Source: Nocardioides jensenii JCM 1364 = NBRC 14755
GTDB lineage: Bacteria > Actinomycetota > Actinomycetes > Propionibacteriales > Nocardioidaceae
Assembly (NCBI RefSeq): GCF_001552535.1
Contig: NZ_BCRJ01000008.1
Coordinates: 1 to 64,000 of the forward strand
Length of the DNA stretch: 64,000 nt
Direction: 5' to 3'
In this document: positions 52,821 to 60,794 of the stretch, one piece after another
Position numbering within the stretch: the first letter of the stretch is position 1
How the letters are laid out: the number at the start of each line of letters is the position of its first letter
Position numbers and translations under genes: made by a program
The notes under the pieces: generated by a model
Databases searched by the model: none
Seen by the model: only the letters and a program-made list of their open reading frames with translations
Told to the model about the DNA's origin: nothing

Positions 52821-53180
52821 TCATCCCGCGACTGGGATGTTCTCGCGGTACCACTTGTCCCAGCGCCCTTGTTTGTCTCCAGCCAGGAGCATGATCGCGT
52901 GCCGCTTCGGGTCGAAGGCGAACAAGATCCGCACCTCGCTCCGTCCTGACGAACCTGGCCGTAGTTCCTTCATGTTGTTGTGTCGCGATCCCACGATGGT
53001 GTCCACCAGCGGTCTTCCTAGTCCCGGGCCAACGGTGGCAAGGATCCGGATCGCCGCGATGATCTGGTCGTAGGTGTCGTCGTCTGCCGACTTGAGCCAG
53101 TCCTCGATCAGCCCCAGGCCAACAACCCAAGGATACCCTTTTCCTTCTACATGGGAAAGGGTATGGCGGTCGTCATTCAC
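52821..53180 (-). CDS. higB: HigB/Gp49-like toxin with a frameshifted C-terminus
   Basis: 119 residues as read. Family blocks: LIEDWLKSADDDTYDQIIAA, GPGLGRPLVDTIVGSRHNNM, KELR, and ILFAFDPKRHAIMLLAGDKQ, of the ribosome-dependent mRNA interferase family. The frame ends NIPVAG at 52821. The other frame from the same place reads DDRYDAHLARVKKQKGGN and stops at 52769, 1 bp before higA. One extra G in a GGG run (plus-strand 52825-52827) would explain this. GTG start overlaps the integrase stop (GTGA). Toxin activity may be lost. Confidence 0.82.
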   Translation of the reverse strand: MNDDRHTLSHVEGKGYPWVVGLGLIEDWLKSADDDTYDQIIAAIRILATVGPGLGRPLVDTIVGSRHNNMKELRPGSSGRSEVRILFAFDPKRHAIMLLAGDKQGRWDKWYRENIPVAG

Positions 53181-54373
53181 TGGTCCGCCTCCCTCACCCG
53201 TGGAGCCAATGCCTCAAGGATCTCGGCAGTTACCGGGTTCACCTTCTCGTCAGGCTCGATGTAGTGCGCCTTGGTGATCTCAGACGACGTGTGACCGAGC
53301 ATCTCGGCCGCGAGATCCGCCCCGCCCGCGCGGTCGAGCATGGTGGCGACCGTCCGACGGAACGAGTGTGGCGTGACGCCCTCGATGCCCGCTCCCGACA
53401 TGACCGCTCTCAACCTGCGTCGCACGTTGTTCGTCGTAAGCGGCGTGCCATTGCGTGTGAAGAAGATCAGATGTTCAGGGTCCTCCGAAGCGATCTTGAC
53501 CAGGCGCTCTCGGAGAACCTCGGCAGTGAAACTGGGCACGGAAACCGTGCGCATCGACTTCATCGTCTTGGGGTGAGGCTGTCGATGCGTTGCCCGGCCT
53601 TTGGGAGACACGATCGTCCCGCATATTCGCACTGTGGCTGGTGAGCCCGTCACGTCAACATCGCATTTACGGATGGCGAGGACCTCACCGATCCGGGCCG
53701 AGGTTCCGAGCATCACCTCAATGATCCGCTCCAACTGTCCATCTGGGGGCGGACCGGGGACGCCCGAGCCCCGCCGCCATCCCCGCACCGCGCCACGGAT
53801 GGCTTCCACCTGGGCCACCGTCAATGCCATCGCCTGCGACGGCGGCTTACGGAGGCGGACCGTGTCTCTCACTGGGTTTTTCACCATCGCTTCGTAACGC
53901 ACGGCCAAGCCGAGCGCGAGACTCAGCACGGTCCTTGCCTGCTTTGCGGTGCTGTAGCTGTTGGTCGTTGCCAGAGTCTTGATGAACTGGTCGACACGGC
54001 TGACCGTGATCTCACGGAGTGCGAAGTGCTCAAACGCGGGCAGCACCAGCTGGCGCATGTTGCGCTCGTAGAGCGCTCTCGTGCTGGGGGCGATCTTTCC
54101 TTCCAGGTCCAGGTCTCCGAGCCAGACCTCGATCAGGCGAGCAAAGGAGCTGTCGGGCGTCAGTTCGCCAAGTCCACGACTGGATCCTGAGCGTTGCGTC
54201 AGCTTCTCCTTGAGCCGGTGCTCGGCGAGCTTGCGTGTCGTATCGCTCGCCTCGACCCGGCGGACTTGACCGTCATGGTCACGAAATCGCGTGCGAGCGC
54301 GGATGGTGCCGTTCGGCAGGGTGGTGAACTCAATATCGCCGTACGTACCGATGGGAGTTCGGGGCCTAGCCAT
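53177..54373 (-). CDS. int: Site-specific tyrosine recombinase (integrase)
   Basis: 398 residues. An N-terminal SAM-like core-binding domain (about 75-160) is followed by the catalytic domain with Arg in GTSARIGEVLAIRKCDVD, TPHSFRRTVATMLDRAG (H-x2-R), LGHTSSEITKAHYIEPDEKV (His and nucleophile Tyr). All key residues are present, so it is probably active. It should integrate the element at the tRNA 3' end 420 bp away. It is followed by the higB GTG with overlap, which ties the toxin pair to integrase expression. Confidence 0.93.
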   Translation of the reverse strand: MARPRTPIGTYGDIEFTTLPNGTIRARTRFRDHDGQVRRVEASDTTRKLAEHRLKEKLTQRSGSSRGLGELTPDSSFARLIEVWLGDLDLEGKIAPSTRALYERNMRQLVLPAFEHFALREITVSRVDQFIKTLATTNSYSTAKQARTVLSLALGLAVRYEAMVKNPVRDTVRLRKPPSQAMALTVAQVEAIRGAVRGWRRGSGVPGPPPDGQLERIIEVMLGTSARIGEVLAIRKCDVDVTGSPATVRICGTIVSPKGRATHRQPHPKTMKSMRTVSVPSFTAEVLRERLVKIASEDPEHLIFFTRNGTPLTTNNVRRRLRAVMSGAGIEGVTPHSFRRTVATMLDRAGGADLAAEMLGHTSSEITKAHYIEPDEKVNPVTAEILEALAPRVREADQ

Positions 54374-54379
54374 GGGCTC

Positions 54380-54616
54380 TCACCCCCGCTCCACCGGTCG
54401 TCCGGGCTGGGACTCTCGCCGGTTGTCCAACCAAGCACGCACGTCCGACACCGCGAACTTCAGATGGCGACCCATGCGGATCCCGACGGGCCCACGCCCG
54501 TTCTGGCGCCACTCGTAGATCGTCTTGATCGAGACGCCGAGGTACTCGGCCAGCTCGTCGATGCTCAGGAGCGGATCGAGTCCACTCAGCGGATTCACGT
54601 CGGTCTTCATGCACAT
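54380..54616 (-). CDS. Excisionase/MerR-like helix-turn-helix protein
   Basis: About 78 residues starting MCMKTDVNPL; LLSIDELAEYLGVSIKTIYE and RQNGRGPVGIRMGRHLKFAV form the winged HTH of AlpA/excisionase proteins. Start at 54616 or 54610; a frame to a TTG at 54688 exists. It lies 6 bp upstream of the integrase and most likely sets the direction of recombination. Confidence 0.82.
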   Translation of the reverse strand: MCMKTDVNPLSGLDPLLSIDELAEYLGVSIKTIYEWRQNGRGPVGIRMGRHLKFAVSDVRAWLDNRRESQPGRPVERG

Positions 54617-54754
54617 CAGGTGCGCAGAGTGGCCCGGACCGATCGGTGGCAACCGGAGGTGATGGGTGCCACCCGGACGGGCTACCAACCGGCACGCCTA
54701 GAAGCGTCGCAAAACGGAGGGTTTCTGGAGGGTTGATCAATTCTCAAATGCTTT

Positions 54755-54785
54755 CAGGCCGGGATTCGCACTGAATCCCGGCCTG
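54755..54785. terminator. Perfect 13-bp hairpin beside the attachment core
   Basis: CAGGCCGGGATTC (54755-54767), loop GCACT, GAATCCCGGCCTG (54773-54785), followed on the plus strand by AACTTT. Read on the minus strand it lies just past the tRNA 3' end, so it could end tRNA transcription or insulate the integrase genes. Confidence 0.75.
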
Positions 54786-54791
54786 AACTTT

Positions 54792-54826
54792 GTAGCGGGG
54801 GCAGGATTTGAACCTGCGACCTCTGG
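54792..54826 (-). other. Attachment-site core: 3' end of an initiator tRNA-Met-like gene
   Basis: On the minus strand the sequence includes GAGGTCGCAGGTTCAAATCC then TGCCCCCGCTAC: a complete T-arm (GCAGG-TTCAAAT-CCTGC) and 3' acceptor strand. From memory this matches the 3' end of actinobacterial tRNA-fMet. The bases expected to form the anticodon and D arms (higher coordinates) do not fold as a tRNA. The fragment is therefore read as an att core. Confidence 0.75.
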
Positions 54827-54996
54827 ACGTGATCGGAGGCCTGTCCCGGACTACAGCATTTCTCGGGTCCCTCTGGAAAACCTCGTGTTGTTGAGGAGGT
54901 TCCCCATCGGACGCCTCCAACAGTATCGGAACGTCTCGGAACGCTTGCCCATCGTTTCCGATGACTATTCGATGACGGGTCGATTCCCGGCGTCCG

Positions 54997-55566
54997 TCAT
55001 CGCAGGGTGAGCACGATCTGCTGGTCGGGCTCCAGGCGGAGGTCAGCCGGGTCTCCGGTGACCTTGGTGCCGTTGCTGGTGACGACGACATGTCGCCCCG
55101 CCTTCGCCCGGACGCCGCCGATCTGCTCCGGGGTCAGCGTGACGCCCCACTGGGTGAAGAACTGGCCGAGCGTGAACACCTCGCCCACGGAGTCGGCCTC
55201 GATGTGGATGGTTCCGTCGCCTTCATGAGTGTGCAGTGCAGACATGGCACCTGTGCTCGGGTCAACACCGACGTTGGGCGGAACCGGGACTTCGCCGCCG
55301 TCGATGACGATGCGGAGCTGGGGGTGGTAGTGCTCGGCGGTGCCCATGGGACCCAGGTCGAGTCCGGCGGCTGCCACGCGCGCGGCCACGTCGCTCGGGG
55401 GCGGCCATGGCGGCATCGCGGCGTCGTCCGGGGAGGGAGTGACGTCGGACGTCGGAGTCGCGATCGTGAGGTCCTTTCCCGGGTCGGTGCGGTCGGTGTC
55501 GTTGGCGCAGCCACTCAGCCCGATGATCGCGGTCAGTGTGAGGGCAACGTAGGTGCGGCTTCTCAT
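54997..55566 (-). CDS. Lipoprotein with a His-containing surface domain
   Basis: 189 residues. Signal peptide with lipobox LTAIIGLSGCAND (Cys near 19), linker, then a domain with GTAEHYHPQLRIVIDGGEVP, ALHTHEGDGTIHIEA and LGQFFTQWGVTLTPEQIGGV. The spaced His residues suggest metal binding; the family is seen beside metal and redox genes but has no known activity. Start 55566 overlaps the methyltransferase stop (ATGA). Confidence 0.78.
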   Translation of the reverse strand: MRSRTYVALTLTAIIGLSGCANDTDRTDPGKDLTIATPTSDVTPSPDDAAMPPWPPPSDVAARVAAAGLDLGPMGTAEHYHPQLRIVIDGGEVPVPPNVGVDPSTGAMSALHTHEGDGTIHIEADSVGEVFTLGQFFTQWGVTLTPEQIGGVRAKAGRHVVVTSNGTKVTGDPADLRLEPDQQIVLTLR

Positions 55567-56054
55567 GCAGTCGGCTTCCTGCTGGGGAACGATCGGAGGC
55601 TCAGCCACCGGGGCGTGGTGGCAACGTAACGGTCCCATTCCGCGCCGAAGTTGTCGGCCATCGCGCGCTCCTCTGCTTCGATCTGAGCCTTGGTCATGCG
55701 GAGGGCGAACCCGGCTGCGGGGAGAAAGCCGAGGGTCGAGCGCCGGGCGAGTGCACTGGCCACGAGGACGCCCGCCATGGCCACGTACATCGGGTTCCGG
55801 GTGGCCCGGAACGGCCCGTCGCTGACGAGCTGGCTGGCGCGCTCCGGTGAGAGTGGATCGACGGTCGTCTGCCGGCGCCTAAAGGCGGTCACGGCCCAGC
55901 CCAGCAGCCCCAGGCTGGCCGAGAGGACGGCCACTGCCAGCCCCAATGACGTCCGGCTGGGCCGATGGCGATCGGGAAGTAGCCTCTGAACCACCAGGCC
56001 GACGGCCATCCATCCGAGCGGCGGAACCCGTCGCAGCTCACCAGCCGAGCTCAT
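55563..56054 (-). CDS. Isoprenylcysteine carboxyl methyltransferase-like membrane protein
   Basis: 163 residues, about four membrane segments. The motif DGPFRATRNPMYVAMAGVLV and the end AEERAMADNFGAEWDRYVAT are those of the ICMT/PEMT-like methyltransferase family. Substrate unknown. Start 56054 lies inside the end of the CDF gene (17 bp overlap), so it belongs to the same metal operon. Confidence 0.82.
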   Translation of the reverse strand: MSSAGELRRVPPLGWMAVGLVVQRLLPDRHRPSRTSLGLAVAVLSASLGLLGWAVTAFRRRQTTVDPLSPERASQLVSDGPFRATRNPMYVAMAGVLVASALARRSTLGFLPAAGFALRMTKAQIEAEERAMADNFGAEWDRYVATTPRWLSLRSFPSRKPTA

Positions 56055-56949
56055 GGCACTGCACCCCCTTGACGGCTTCGACCTGAAGGGTGGCGTGCTC
56101 GATGTGGTGCCGCTCGGCCAGGGCGTGCTGTGCCGCGACCAGGACGGTCTGCGGGTTGACACCCTCGTCAACCACGAGGTGAGCGGTGGCGACGTTCATC
56201 CCCGACGTCAGCGTCCAGATGTGGAGGTCGTGGATGTCGGCTACCCCGGCTACGGCCTCAAGGTCCGCCACGACTTCGTCCAATTGCATACCTTCCGGGA
56301 TGTGTTGGCCAAGAACCGCCAGGATCTGGCGGCCGAGGATGATGGCGCGGACGGCGACGAAGATGCCGATGCCGAGCGCGACGATGGCGTCCCAGACTCC
56401 GTTGCCGGTTGCGGCGACCAGGAGCCCGGCGATGATGACTCCGACGCTGCCCGCCGCATCGGAGACCACCTCGAAGTAGGCGCCCTTGACGTTGAGCGAC
56501 TCCTTCGATCCTGCGCGCAACAGGAGCATGGTGAGGAGATTGATGGCCAGACCGATGACGCCGACGACGAGCATGGCGCTCGAGGTGACTTCCGGCGCTG
56601 CGCTGATGCGACCGACCGCCTCCACCACGACATAGACGGAGACACCGAGCATGATCAGCACGGTCAGGCCGGAGGCGAACACCTCAGCTCGATAGGAGCC
56701 GTAGGTGCGGCGACCGGTCGAGTCGGGCCGGGTCGCGATCTTGGTGGCCACCAGCGCGGCGCCGAGCGCAACGACGTCAGCGGCCATGTGACCGGCATCG
56801 GAGATCAGCGCCAGCGAGCCGGAGATGACACCGGCGACGAGTTCGATGACGAAGAAGGCCGCGACCAGGACGAACGCGCCGGCCAGGCGAGTCCGGTAGC
56901 GACCACCGGCGTGACCGGCTGGCGACCCGTGCGAGTGTCCCGCGCCCAT
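56038..56949 (-). CDS. Cation diffusion facilitator (CzcD-like)
   Basis: 303 residues, with N-terminal GHSHGSPAGHAGG, six membrane segments and the metal sites SLALISDAGHMAADVVALGA and YFEVVSDAAGSVGVIIAGLL (H/D-x3-D pairs). C-terminal cytoplasmic domain with IHDLHIWTLTSGMNVATAHL. It exports divalent metal such as Zn, Co or Cd in exchange for protons. The start overlaps the stop of the preceding transporter gene. Confidence 0.92.
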   Translation of the reverse strand: MGAGHSHGSPAGHAGGRYRTRLAGAFVLVAAFFVIELVAGVISGSLALISDAGHMAADVVALGAALVATKIATRPDSTGRRTYGSYRAEVFASGLTVLIMLGVSVYVVVEAVGRISAAPEVTSSAMLVVGVIGLAINLLTMLLLRAGSKESLNVKGAYFEVVSDAAGSVGVIIAGLLVAATGNGVWDAIVALGIGIFVAVRAIILGRQILAVLGQHIPEGMQLDEVVADLEAVAGVADIHDLHIWTLTSGMNVATAHLVVDEGVNPQTVLVAAQHALAERHHIEHATLQVEAVKGVQCHELGW

Positions 56950-57650
56950 CAGCGCTTCTCGTCGTGGCAGCAGCCGTCGTTGCAGACAGCCGCCTCGGCG
57001 GCTTCGCCCGGAGGTACGGCGCAGCAGCTCTCGCCGCGCCACGCCTCGCGGCCCTCCTTCACCGCGACCGCGGCGATCACGAGCCCGGCGATGGGATCGG
57101 CCCAGGACCAGCCGAGCGTGGCGTTGAGGACCAGGCCGACGAGCAGGACCGCGGACAGGTAGGTGCACAGCAGCGTCTGGGTGGAGTCGGCGACCACCGC
57201 GTTGGAACCGAGCTCGCGTCCGGTGCGCCGCTGGGCCCAGGACAGGAACGGCATCACCACGAGCGAGAGGGACGCCAGCGCGATGCCGACGGGCGAGGCG
57301 TCGGGTTCTGCGCCGGTCACCAGTGCCCGCACCGACTCGAAGCTGACGTAGGCCGCCAGGGCGAAGAAGGAGACCGCCATCAGCCGCAGCGCGGTCCGCT
57401 CGCGCGACTCGGGCAGGGCGTGGCGGAACTGCCACAGGATGATCAGGCCGCTGCTGACCTCGACGACCGAGTCCAGCCCGAAGCCGATCAGTGCGATCGA
57501 CCCGGCGACCAGGCCCGCGGTGATCGCGATGACGGCCTCGACGACGTTCCAGGTGACCGAGGCGGCCGCGAGCAACTGAGCCCGGCGGCCGAGCTGCATG
57601 CGCCGGCCGGGGTCGGCGGTGAAGGTCGGCATCTCGAGATTGGGGCTCAC
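56949..57650 (-). CDS. Cation-efflux (CDF-like) membrane protein
   Basis: 233 residues, six membrane segments: SIALIGFGLDSVVEVSSGLI and ELGSNAVVADSTQTLLCTYL carry the CDF-type Asp motifs, with a short cytoplasmic tail ending CCAVPPGEAAEAAVCNDGCC, rich in Cys. This differs from the CzcD type by lacking the large C-terminal domain. GTG 57650 overlaps the ArsR stop. It is probably the metal exporter controlled directly by the repressor. Confidence 0.85.
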   Translation of the reverse strand: MSPNLEMPTFTADPGRRMQLGRRAQLLAAASVTWNVVEAVIAITAGLVAGSIALIGFGLDSVVEVSSGLIILWQFRHALPESRERTALRLMAVSFFALAAYVSFESVRALVTGAEPDASPVGIALASLSLVVMPFLSWAQRRTGRELGSNAVVADSTQTLLCTYLSAVLLVGLVLNATLGWSWADPIAGLVIAAVAVKEGREAWRGESCCAVPPGEAAEAAVCNDGCCHDEKR

Positions 57651-58027
57651 TGCGCGGCTCCCTCGCCATAGACCGGGCAGAGCGTGACCGCGTCGCCGGT
57701 GGCAGCAAGCAGTTCCTCGGCGGCCGCGAACACCTTGAGAACGGCGTCCGGGTGGGTCAGGGAGAACACCGACGAGCGTCCCACCGGCCGCGACTCGACC
57801 AGTCCGCAGTCGCGCAGGCACGCGAGGTGCTTGGACACCGTCGACTGAGCCAGTCCCAGGTGGGCGGTCAGGTCGGCGACCTTGTGCTCCCCCAGCAATA
57901 GGTGCCGCAGGATCGCAACCCGCGACGCGTCGCCCATGCCACGGAAGAGGCACGCTGCCGCCCGCCCTGCAGCGGCTTCGTCGATGCCCGCAGCGAGGGA
58001 GTCGCTACCAACCACTTTGATCGCCAT
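57647..58027 (-). CDS. ArsR/SmtB-family metal sensor, CmtR-like
   Basis: 126 residues. The HTH reads ADLTAHLGLAQSTVSKHLAC; the recognition helix continues ACLRDCGLV, whose Cys-x3-Cys corresponds to C57/C61 of mycobacterial CmtR, and a C-terminal Cys lies in VTLCPVYG. This three-Cys set binds Cd(II) or Pb(II) in CmtR. It represses efflux genes and should control the following two CDF genes. Confidence 0.88.
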   Translation of the reverse strand: MAIKVVGSDSLAAGIDEAAAGRAAACLFRGMGDASRVAILRHLLLGEHKVADLTAHLGLAQSTVSKHLACLRDCGLVESRPVGRSSVFSLTHPDAVLKVFAAAEELLAATGDAVTLCPVYGEGAAQ

Positions 58028-58033
58028 GCAGCG

Positions 58034-58064
58034 ATAATAGCGCCAGTTGCGACAGATTCGCCAA
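58034..58064 (-). promoter_or_regulatory. Possible promoter of the arsR-CDF operon
   Basis: On the minus strand TTGGCG (58064-58059) and TATTAT (58039-58034) have a 19-bp spacer; the -10 lies only 6 bp ahead of the ATG, implying an almost leaderless mRNA. Weak evidence. Confidence 0.35.
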
Positions 58065-58349
58065 GTCATGCTCCGAGGGGACCTCTCGACGCCATCCGGG
58101 GCATCGCCTCGAGGCACTGGTGGTCCCGACGATTGGCTGTCCGGACGTTCGCCGATGGCGTGTCGTGAATCGGGACATGACCGACGGTAGGCAGGGTCCG
58201 GCTCCCAGTTGCGGGGTGATGCTGGGCATGGTCGCGCTGTGACCACGACCCGTGGATCTCGCTGCCCGCCACCGGCGCCGATGACCAGGGGGTCGTCCCA
58301 CCGAGACCATGACGGGACACCGGCGAGCGCGGCGGCCGTCGGATCCCAG
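58065..58349. other. Intergenic stretch with no recognised feature
   Basis: The region between the arsR promoter and the GDT1-like gene has short open frames on both strands but none with a family pattern or a convincing ribosome site. I see nothing to annotate. Confidence 0.5.
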
Positions 58350-58931
58350 CTAAACGAGGATGCGTACACCGTCAGCGATAAGCAACAGGCCGAACAGGGC
58401 GAACAGCGCGGCGGCACCCCATTTGATGACATGTTCGGGGAGGTTCTTGCCGAGCAGGGCTCCGACGACGATGGCGAGGGCGTCGGCGGCGACCATCCCC
58501 ACGGTGCTGCCGATCCAGGTCCCGAGCCAGCCCTCCTGGGTCGCCAGCGTGATGGTGGCCAACATCGTCTTGTCCCCGAGTTCGGCGAGGAAGAAAGCGA
58601 CACCGACGGCAAGGATCGCCGCCCCCTGGCTGGAGCGTGCCTTGGCTGCCTCGTCCTCGGTGAGCTCGTCTCCGCGGAGGGTCCACGCGGCGAAGCCAAG
58701 GAACGCGACGCCAGCCACTATCGAGATCCAGTGCTGTTGGTCGGCGAAGGCGTCGCCGACCCAGTACCCGATGCCCACTGAGGCTAGGTGAACGATGGCT
58801 GTAGCGGCGGTGATGCCAATGAGCACGTCACGTACCCGGTATCGGGCGGCGAAGGTCATCGCCATCAGTTGGCTCTTGTCGCCGAGTTCGGCCACGAAGA
58901 TCACGGCGGTGCTCAGCAGGAACGCGTACAT
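58350..58931 (-). CDS. GDT1/TMEM165 (UPF0016) family cation transporter
   Basis: 193 residues, six membrane segments with both family repeats: VIFVAELGDKSQLMAMTFAA and VAFFLAELGDKTMLATITLA (E-x-G-D-K-T/S). Bacterial members export manganese. The probable yybP-ykoY riboswitch upstream fits this well. ATG 58931; upstream open frame has no similarity. Confidence 0.9.
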   Translation of the reverse strand: MYAFLLSTAVIFVAELGDKSQLMAMTFAARYRVRDVLIGITAATAIVHLASVGIGYWVGDAFADQQHWISIVAGVAFLGFAAWTLRGDELTEDEAAKARSSQGAAILAVGVAFFLAELGDKTMLATITLATQEGWLGTWIGSTVGMVAADALAIVVGALLGKNLPEHVIKWGAAALFALFGLLLIADGVRILV

Positions 58932-58980
58932 GGGTTGGGAGTCCTCTCCGGGCTTGGCCGGAGGGCGTGTCACAGACTCT

Positions 58981-59042
58981 GGACGACCCTTCGACCAGGC
59001 GCGTCCATTGAATGGGTCTGCAACTGGTCGAAAGTCTCGTCC
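58981..59042 (-). repeat. Long interrupted inverted repeat, possible riboswitch expression platform
   Basis: On the minus strand GGACGA (59042-59037) pairs with TCGTCC (58986-58981), and TTCGACCAG (59032-59024) with CTGGTCGAA (58998-58990), loop 25 bases. The first arm overlaps the 3' end of the predicted riboswitch, so this hairpin and the riboswitch P1 stem exclude each other. Confidence 0.65.
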
Positions 59043-59117
59043 GCCACCGAGGTGGCCTCTCGCGCCGGGCCCGAGGGCCAGCATGTCGACACGGGTGTTG
59101 GGGACTACTCCCTTTCA
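59029..59117 (-). ncRNA. Probable yybP-ykoY (manganese) riboswitch
   Basis: Minus-strand leader 98 bp ahead of the GDT1-like gene. 5' GAAAGGGAGTAG and 3' ACGAGACTTTC match the conserved ends of the yybP-ykoY class (GGGGAGUA loop and GCGAGAC-UUU), and GAAAG/CTTTC form P1. The middle has several GC stems. The gene it precedes is a known target class. Assignment made by eye only. Confidence 0.62.
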
Positions 59118-59395
59118 GACCGGAACATTACCGACATCGAGGCTGCCGGACGAATCCGGGGGGGTGTAGCCGGAGCGCCCCCTCCCGGTGCCGCATCCGC
59201 GAGCGAGTGGTGTGGCCCAGCCGGTTCCACGTGCTTGCTTTGCTTTGCATAACCAGTGACCCACCCTGCGCGTACGGCGCTGAGATCTACGCAATGCTTG
59301 GCGGGTGATGGAACTGAGCTTTGCTACGAGCCTGGAGCCGTGCCACCAATCCTGAGTTCGTACACGGTCCTCTATCCATTTGACCGGGCCCTGCA
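59118..59395. other. Intergenic stretch between riboswitch and kinase gene
   Basis: It should contain the promoter for the riboswitch-GDT1 transcript and the end of the two-component operon. No coding pattern was recognised. Confidence 0.4.
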
Positions 59396-60787
59396 TCACT
59401 GGATGGCGTGACTGCCGACAGCGCCGGTCTCGTGCTCCTCGTAGGGGAGGGTTAGGACGAAGCGAGCACCTTGCGCTCCGGCCTCGGCGCGGAGGCTGCC
59501 GCCATGCGCGACGCTGATCTCGCGGGCGATCGCCAGCCCCAAGCCGGTGCCGCCACTCACGCGCGCGCGGCTCTCGTCCAGCCGCACGAAGCGCTCGAAG
59601 ACCCGTTCGCGGTCGGCCTCTGGGATGCCCGGTCCGTCGTCTTCGACCGCGACCTCGATACTGCTGCCGCGGATCTGAAGGCTGAGATCGACGTGAGTCT
59701 CGCCGTGCCGTGCGGCGTTGTCGGCCAGGTTACGCAGGAGCCGGGCCAGTTGGACGGGGTCGCCGTGGATGCGCACAGGCGGCGCCGCGACTGTCACGCT
59801 GAGGGGTCCGAGCTTGCGGAGTCGGTCAGCCTCGTGGGTGAGCAGGTCGTCGAGGTCGACATCAACAGATCGAAGCTTCAGTCCGTGCTCGTCAGCGCGG
59901 GCCAGCAGGAGAAGGTCCGCGACCAGGCGGTCGAGGCGGTCGAGCTCGGCAAGCACGTCGCTGCTGGTCGCGGTCCAGTCACGGCTCTCGGGATGCAGCG
60001 CCGCGATCTCGTGGGCGGCCCGGATGGTGGCCAGTGGGCTGCGCAGCTCATGCGAGGCGTCTCCGACGAATCGGCGTTGGCGGTCGCTGCCGGTCTTGAG
60101 CCGGGCGAGCATTGCGTTCATCGTGACGGCAAGCCGGGCGATCTCGTCGTCGCCCTCAGGCACCGGCACCCGCGCATCCAGCTCCGAGGTTCCCTGGACC
60201 TGCGCGACCCGGCTACGGATGGCCTCGACCGGCGCGAGCGCTCTGCCCGCGAGCCAGTACGAGGTAAGCGCGACCCCCAGCAGGACCACGGGGTAGCCGA
60301 TCAGCAGCAGGTTGACCACCACCGCGGTGGACTGTCCCACCAGCTCGAGGCTTTGCGCGACCAGGACCACCACGGGCCCGTCAGGACCTGAGACTCCCTG
60401 GGCGACCACGACGAACTCCTCGCCCTCCCCGATCGGCAGGGCGCGGGAACGGACCGTGGTGGTGGTTCCCGGTTCGGGTCGGGCGTCCACCACCGGTGGT
60501 TCTCCCTCCACCGACGGGCTGGCGGCGAGCACGTTGCCAGCGGCGTCGACGATCTGCACCAGGGACTGATCCCCTGCACCGGTGGTGAGCCCAGCGCCGG
60601 CGCCGCCCTCCGCGACCTGCGCACCGATATCCGCGGCCTGACCACGTGCGGCCTCGGTGATGGACCCTTCGAGCTGCTGGCGCTGCGCGAACGCGAAGGC
60701 CAGCGCGGCAACGGCGAGGAACAGCGCGACGGCCAGGGTGGCCGCCACCGTGGTCCGCCACCGCACACCACGGAATCTCGTTCGCAT
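59396..60787 (-). CDS. Sensor histidine kinase
   Basis: 463 residues. A membrane segment near 14-35, an outer sensor loop (about 36-160), a second segment near 168-190, a HAMP domain (RALAPVEAIRSRVAQVQGTS), the phospho-acceptor RFVGDASHELRSPLATIRAA near residue 246, and the ATPase with NLADNAARHG, DDGPGIPEADRERVFERFVR and GGTGLGLAIAREI. The signal is unknown. Start 60787, 7 bp after the regulator gene. Confidence 0.92.
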   Translation of the reverse strand: MRTRFRGVRWRTTVAATLAVALFLAVAALAFAFAQRQQLEGSITEAARGQAADIGAQVAEGGAGAGLTTGAGDQSLVQIVDAAGNVLAASPSVEGEPPVVDARPEPGTTTTVRSRALPIGEGEEFVVVAQGVSGPDGPVVVLVAQSLELVGQSTAVVVNLLLIGYPVVLLGVALTSYWLAGRALAPVEAIRSRVAQVQGTSELDARVPVPEGDDEIARLAVTMNAMLARLKTGSDRQRRFVGDASHELRSPLATIRAAHEIAALHPESRDWTATSSDVLAELDRLDRLVADLLLLARADEHGLKLRSVDVDLDDLLTHEADRLRKLGPLSVTVAAPPVRIHGDPVQLARLLRNLADNAARHGETHVDLSLQIRGSSIEVAVEDDGPGIPEADRERVFERFVRLDESRARVSGGTGLGLAIAREISVAHGGSLRAEAGAQGARFVLTLPYEEHETGAVGSHAIQ

Positions 60788-60794
60788 CGGCCGC

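Noticed and set aside
54744..55091. Possible complete tRNA or small gene next to the att core
   Set aside because: Only T-arm and acceptor are present; no anticodon or D arm folds from the adjoining bases, and the open frame there has no coding pattern.
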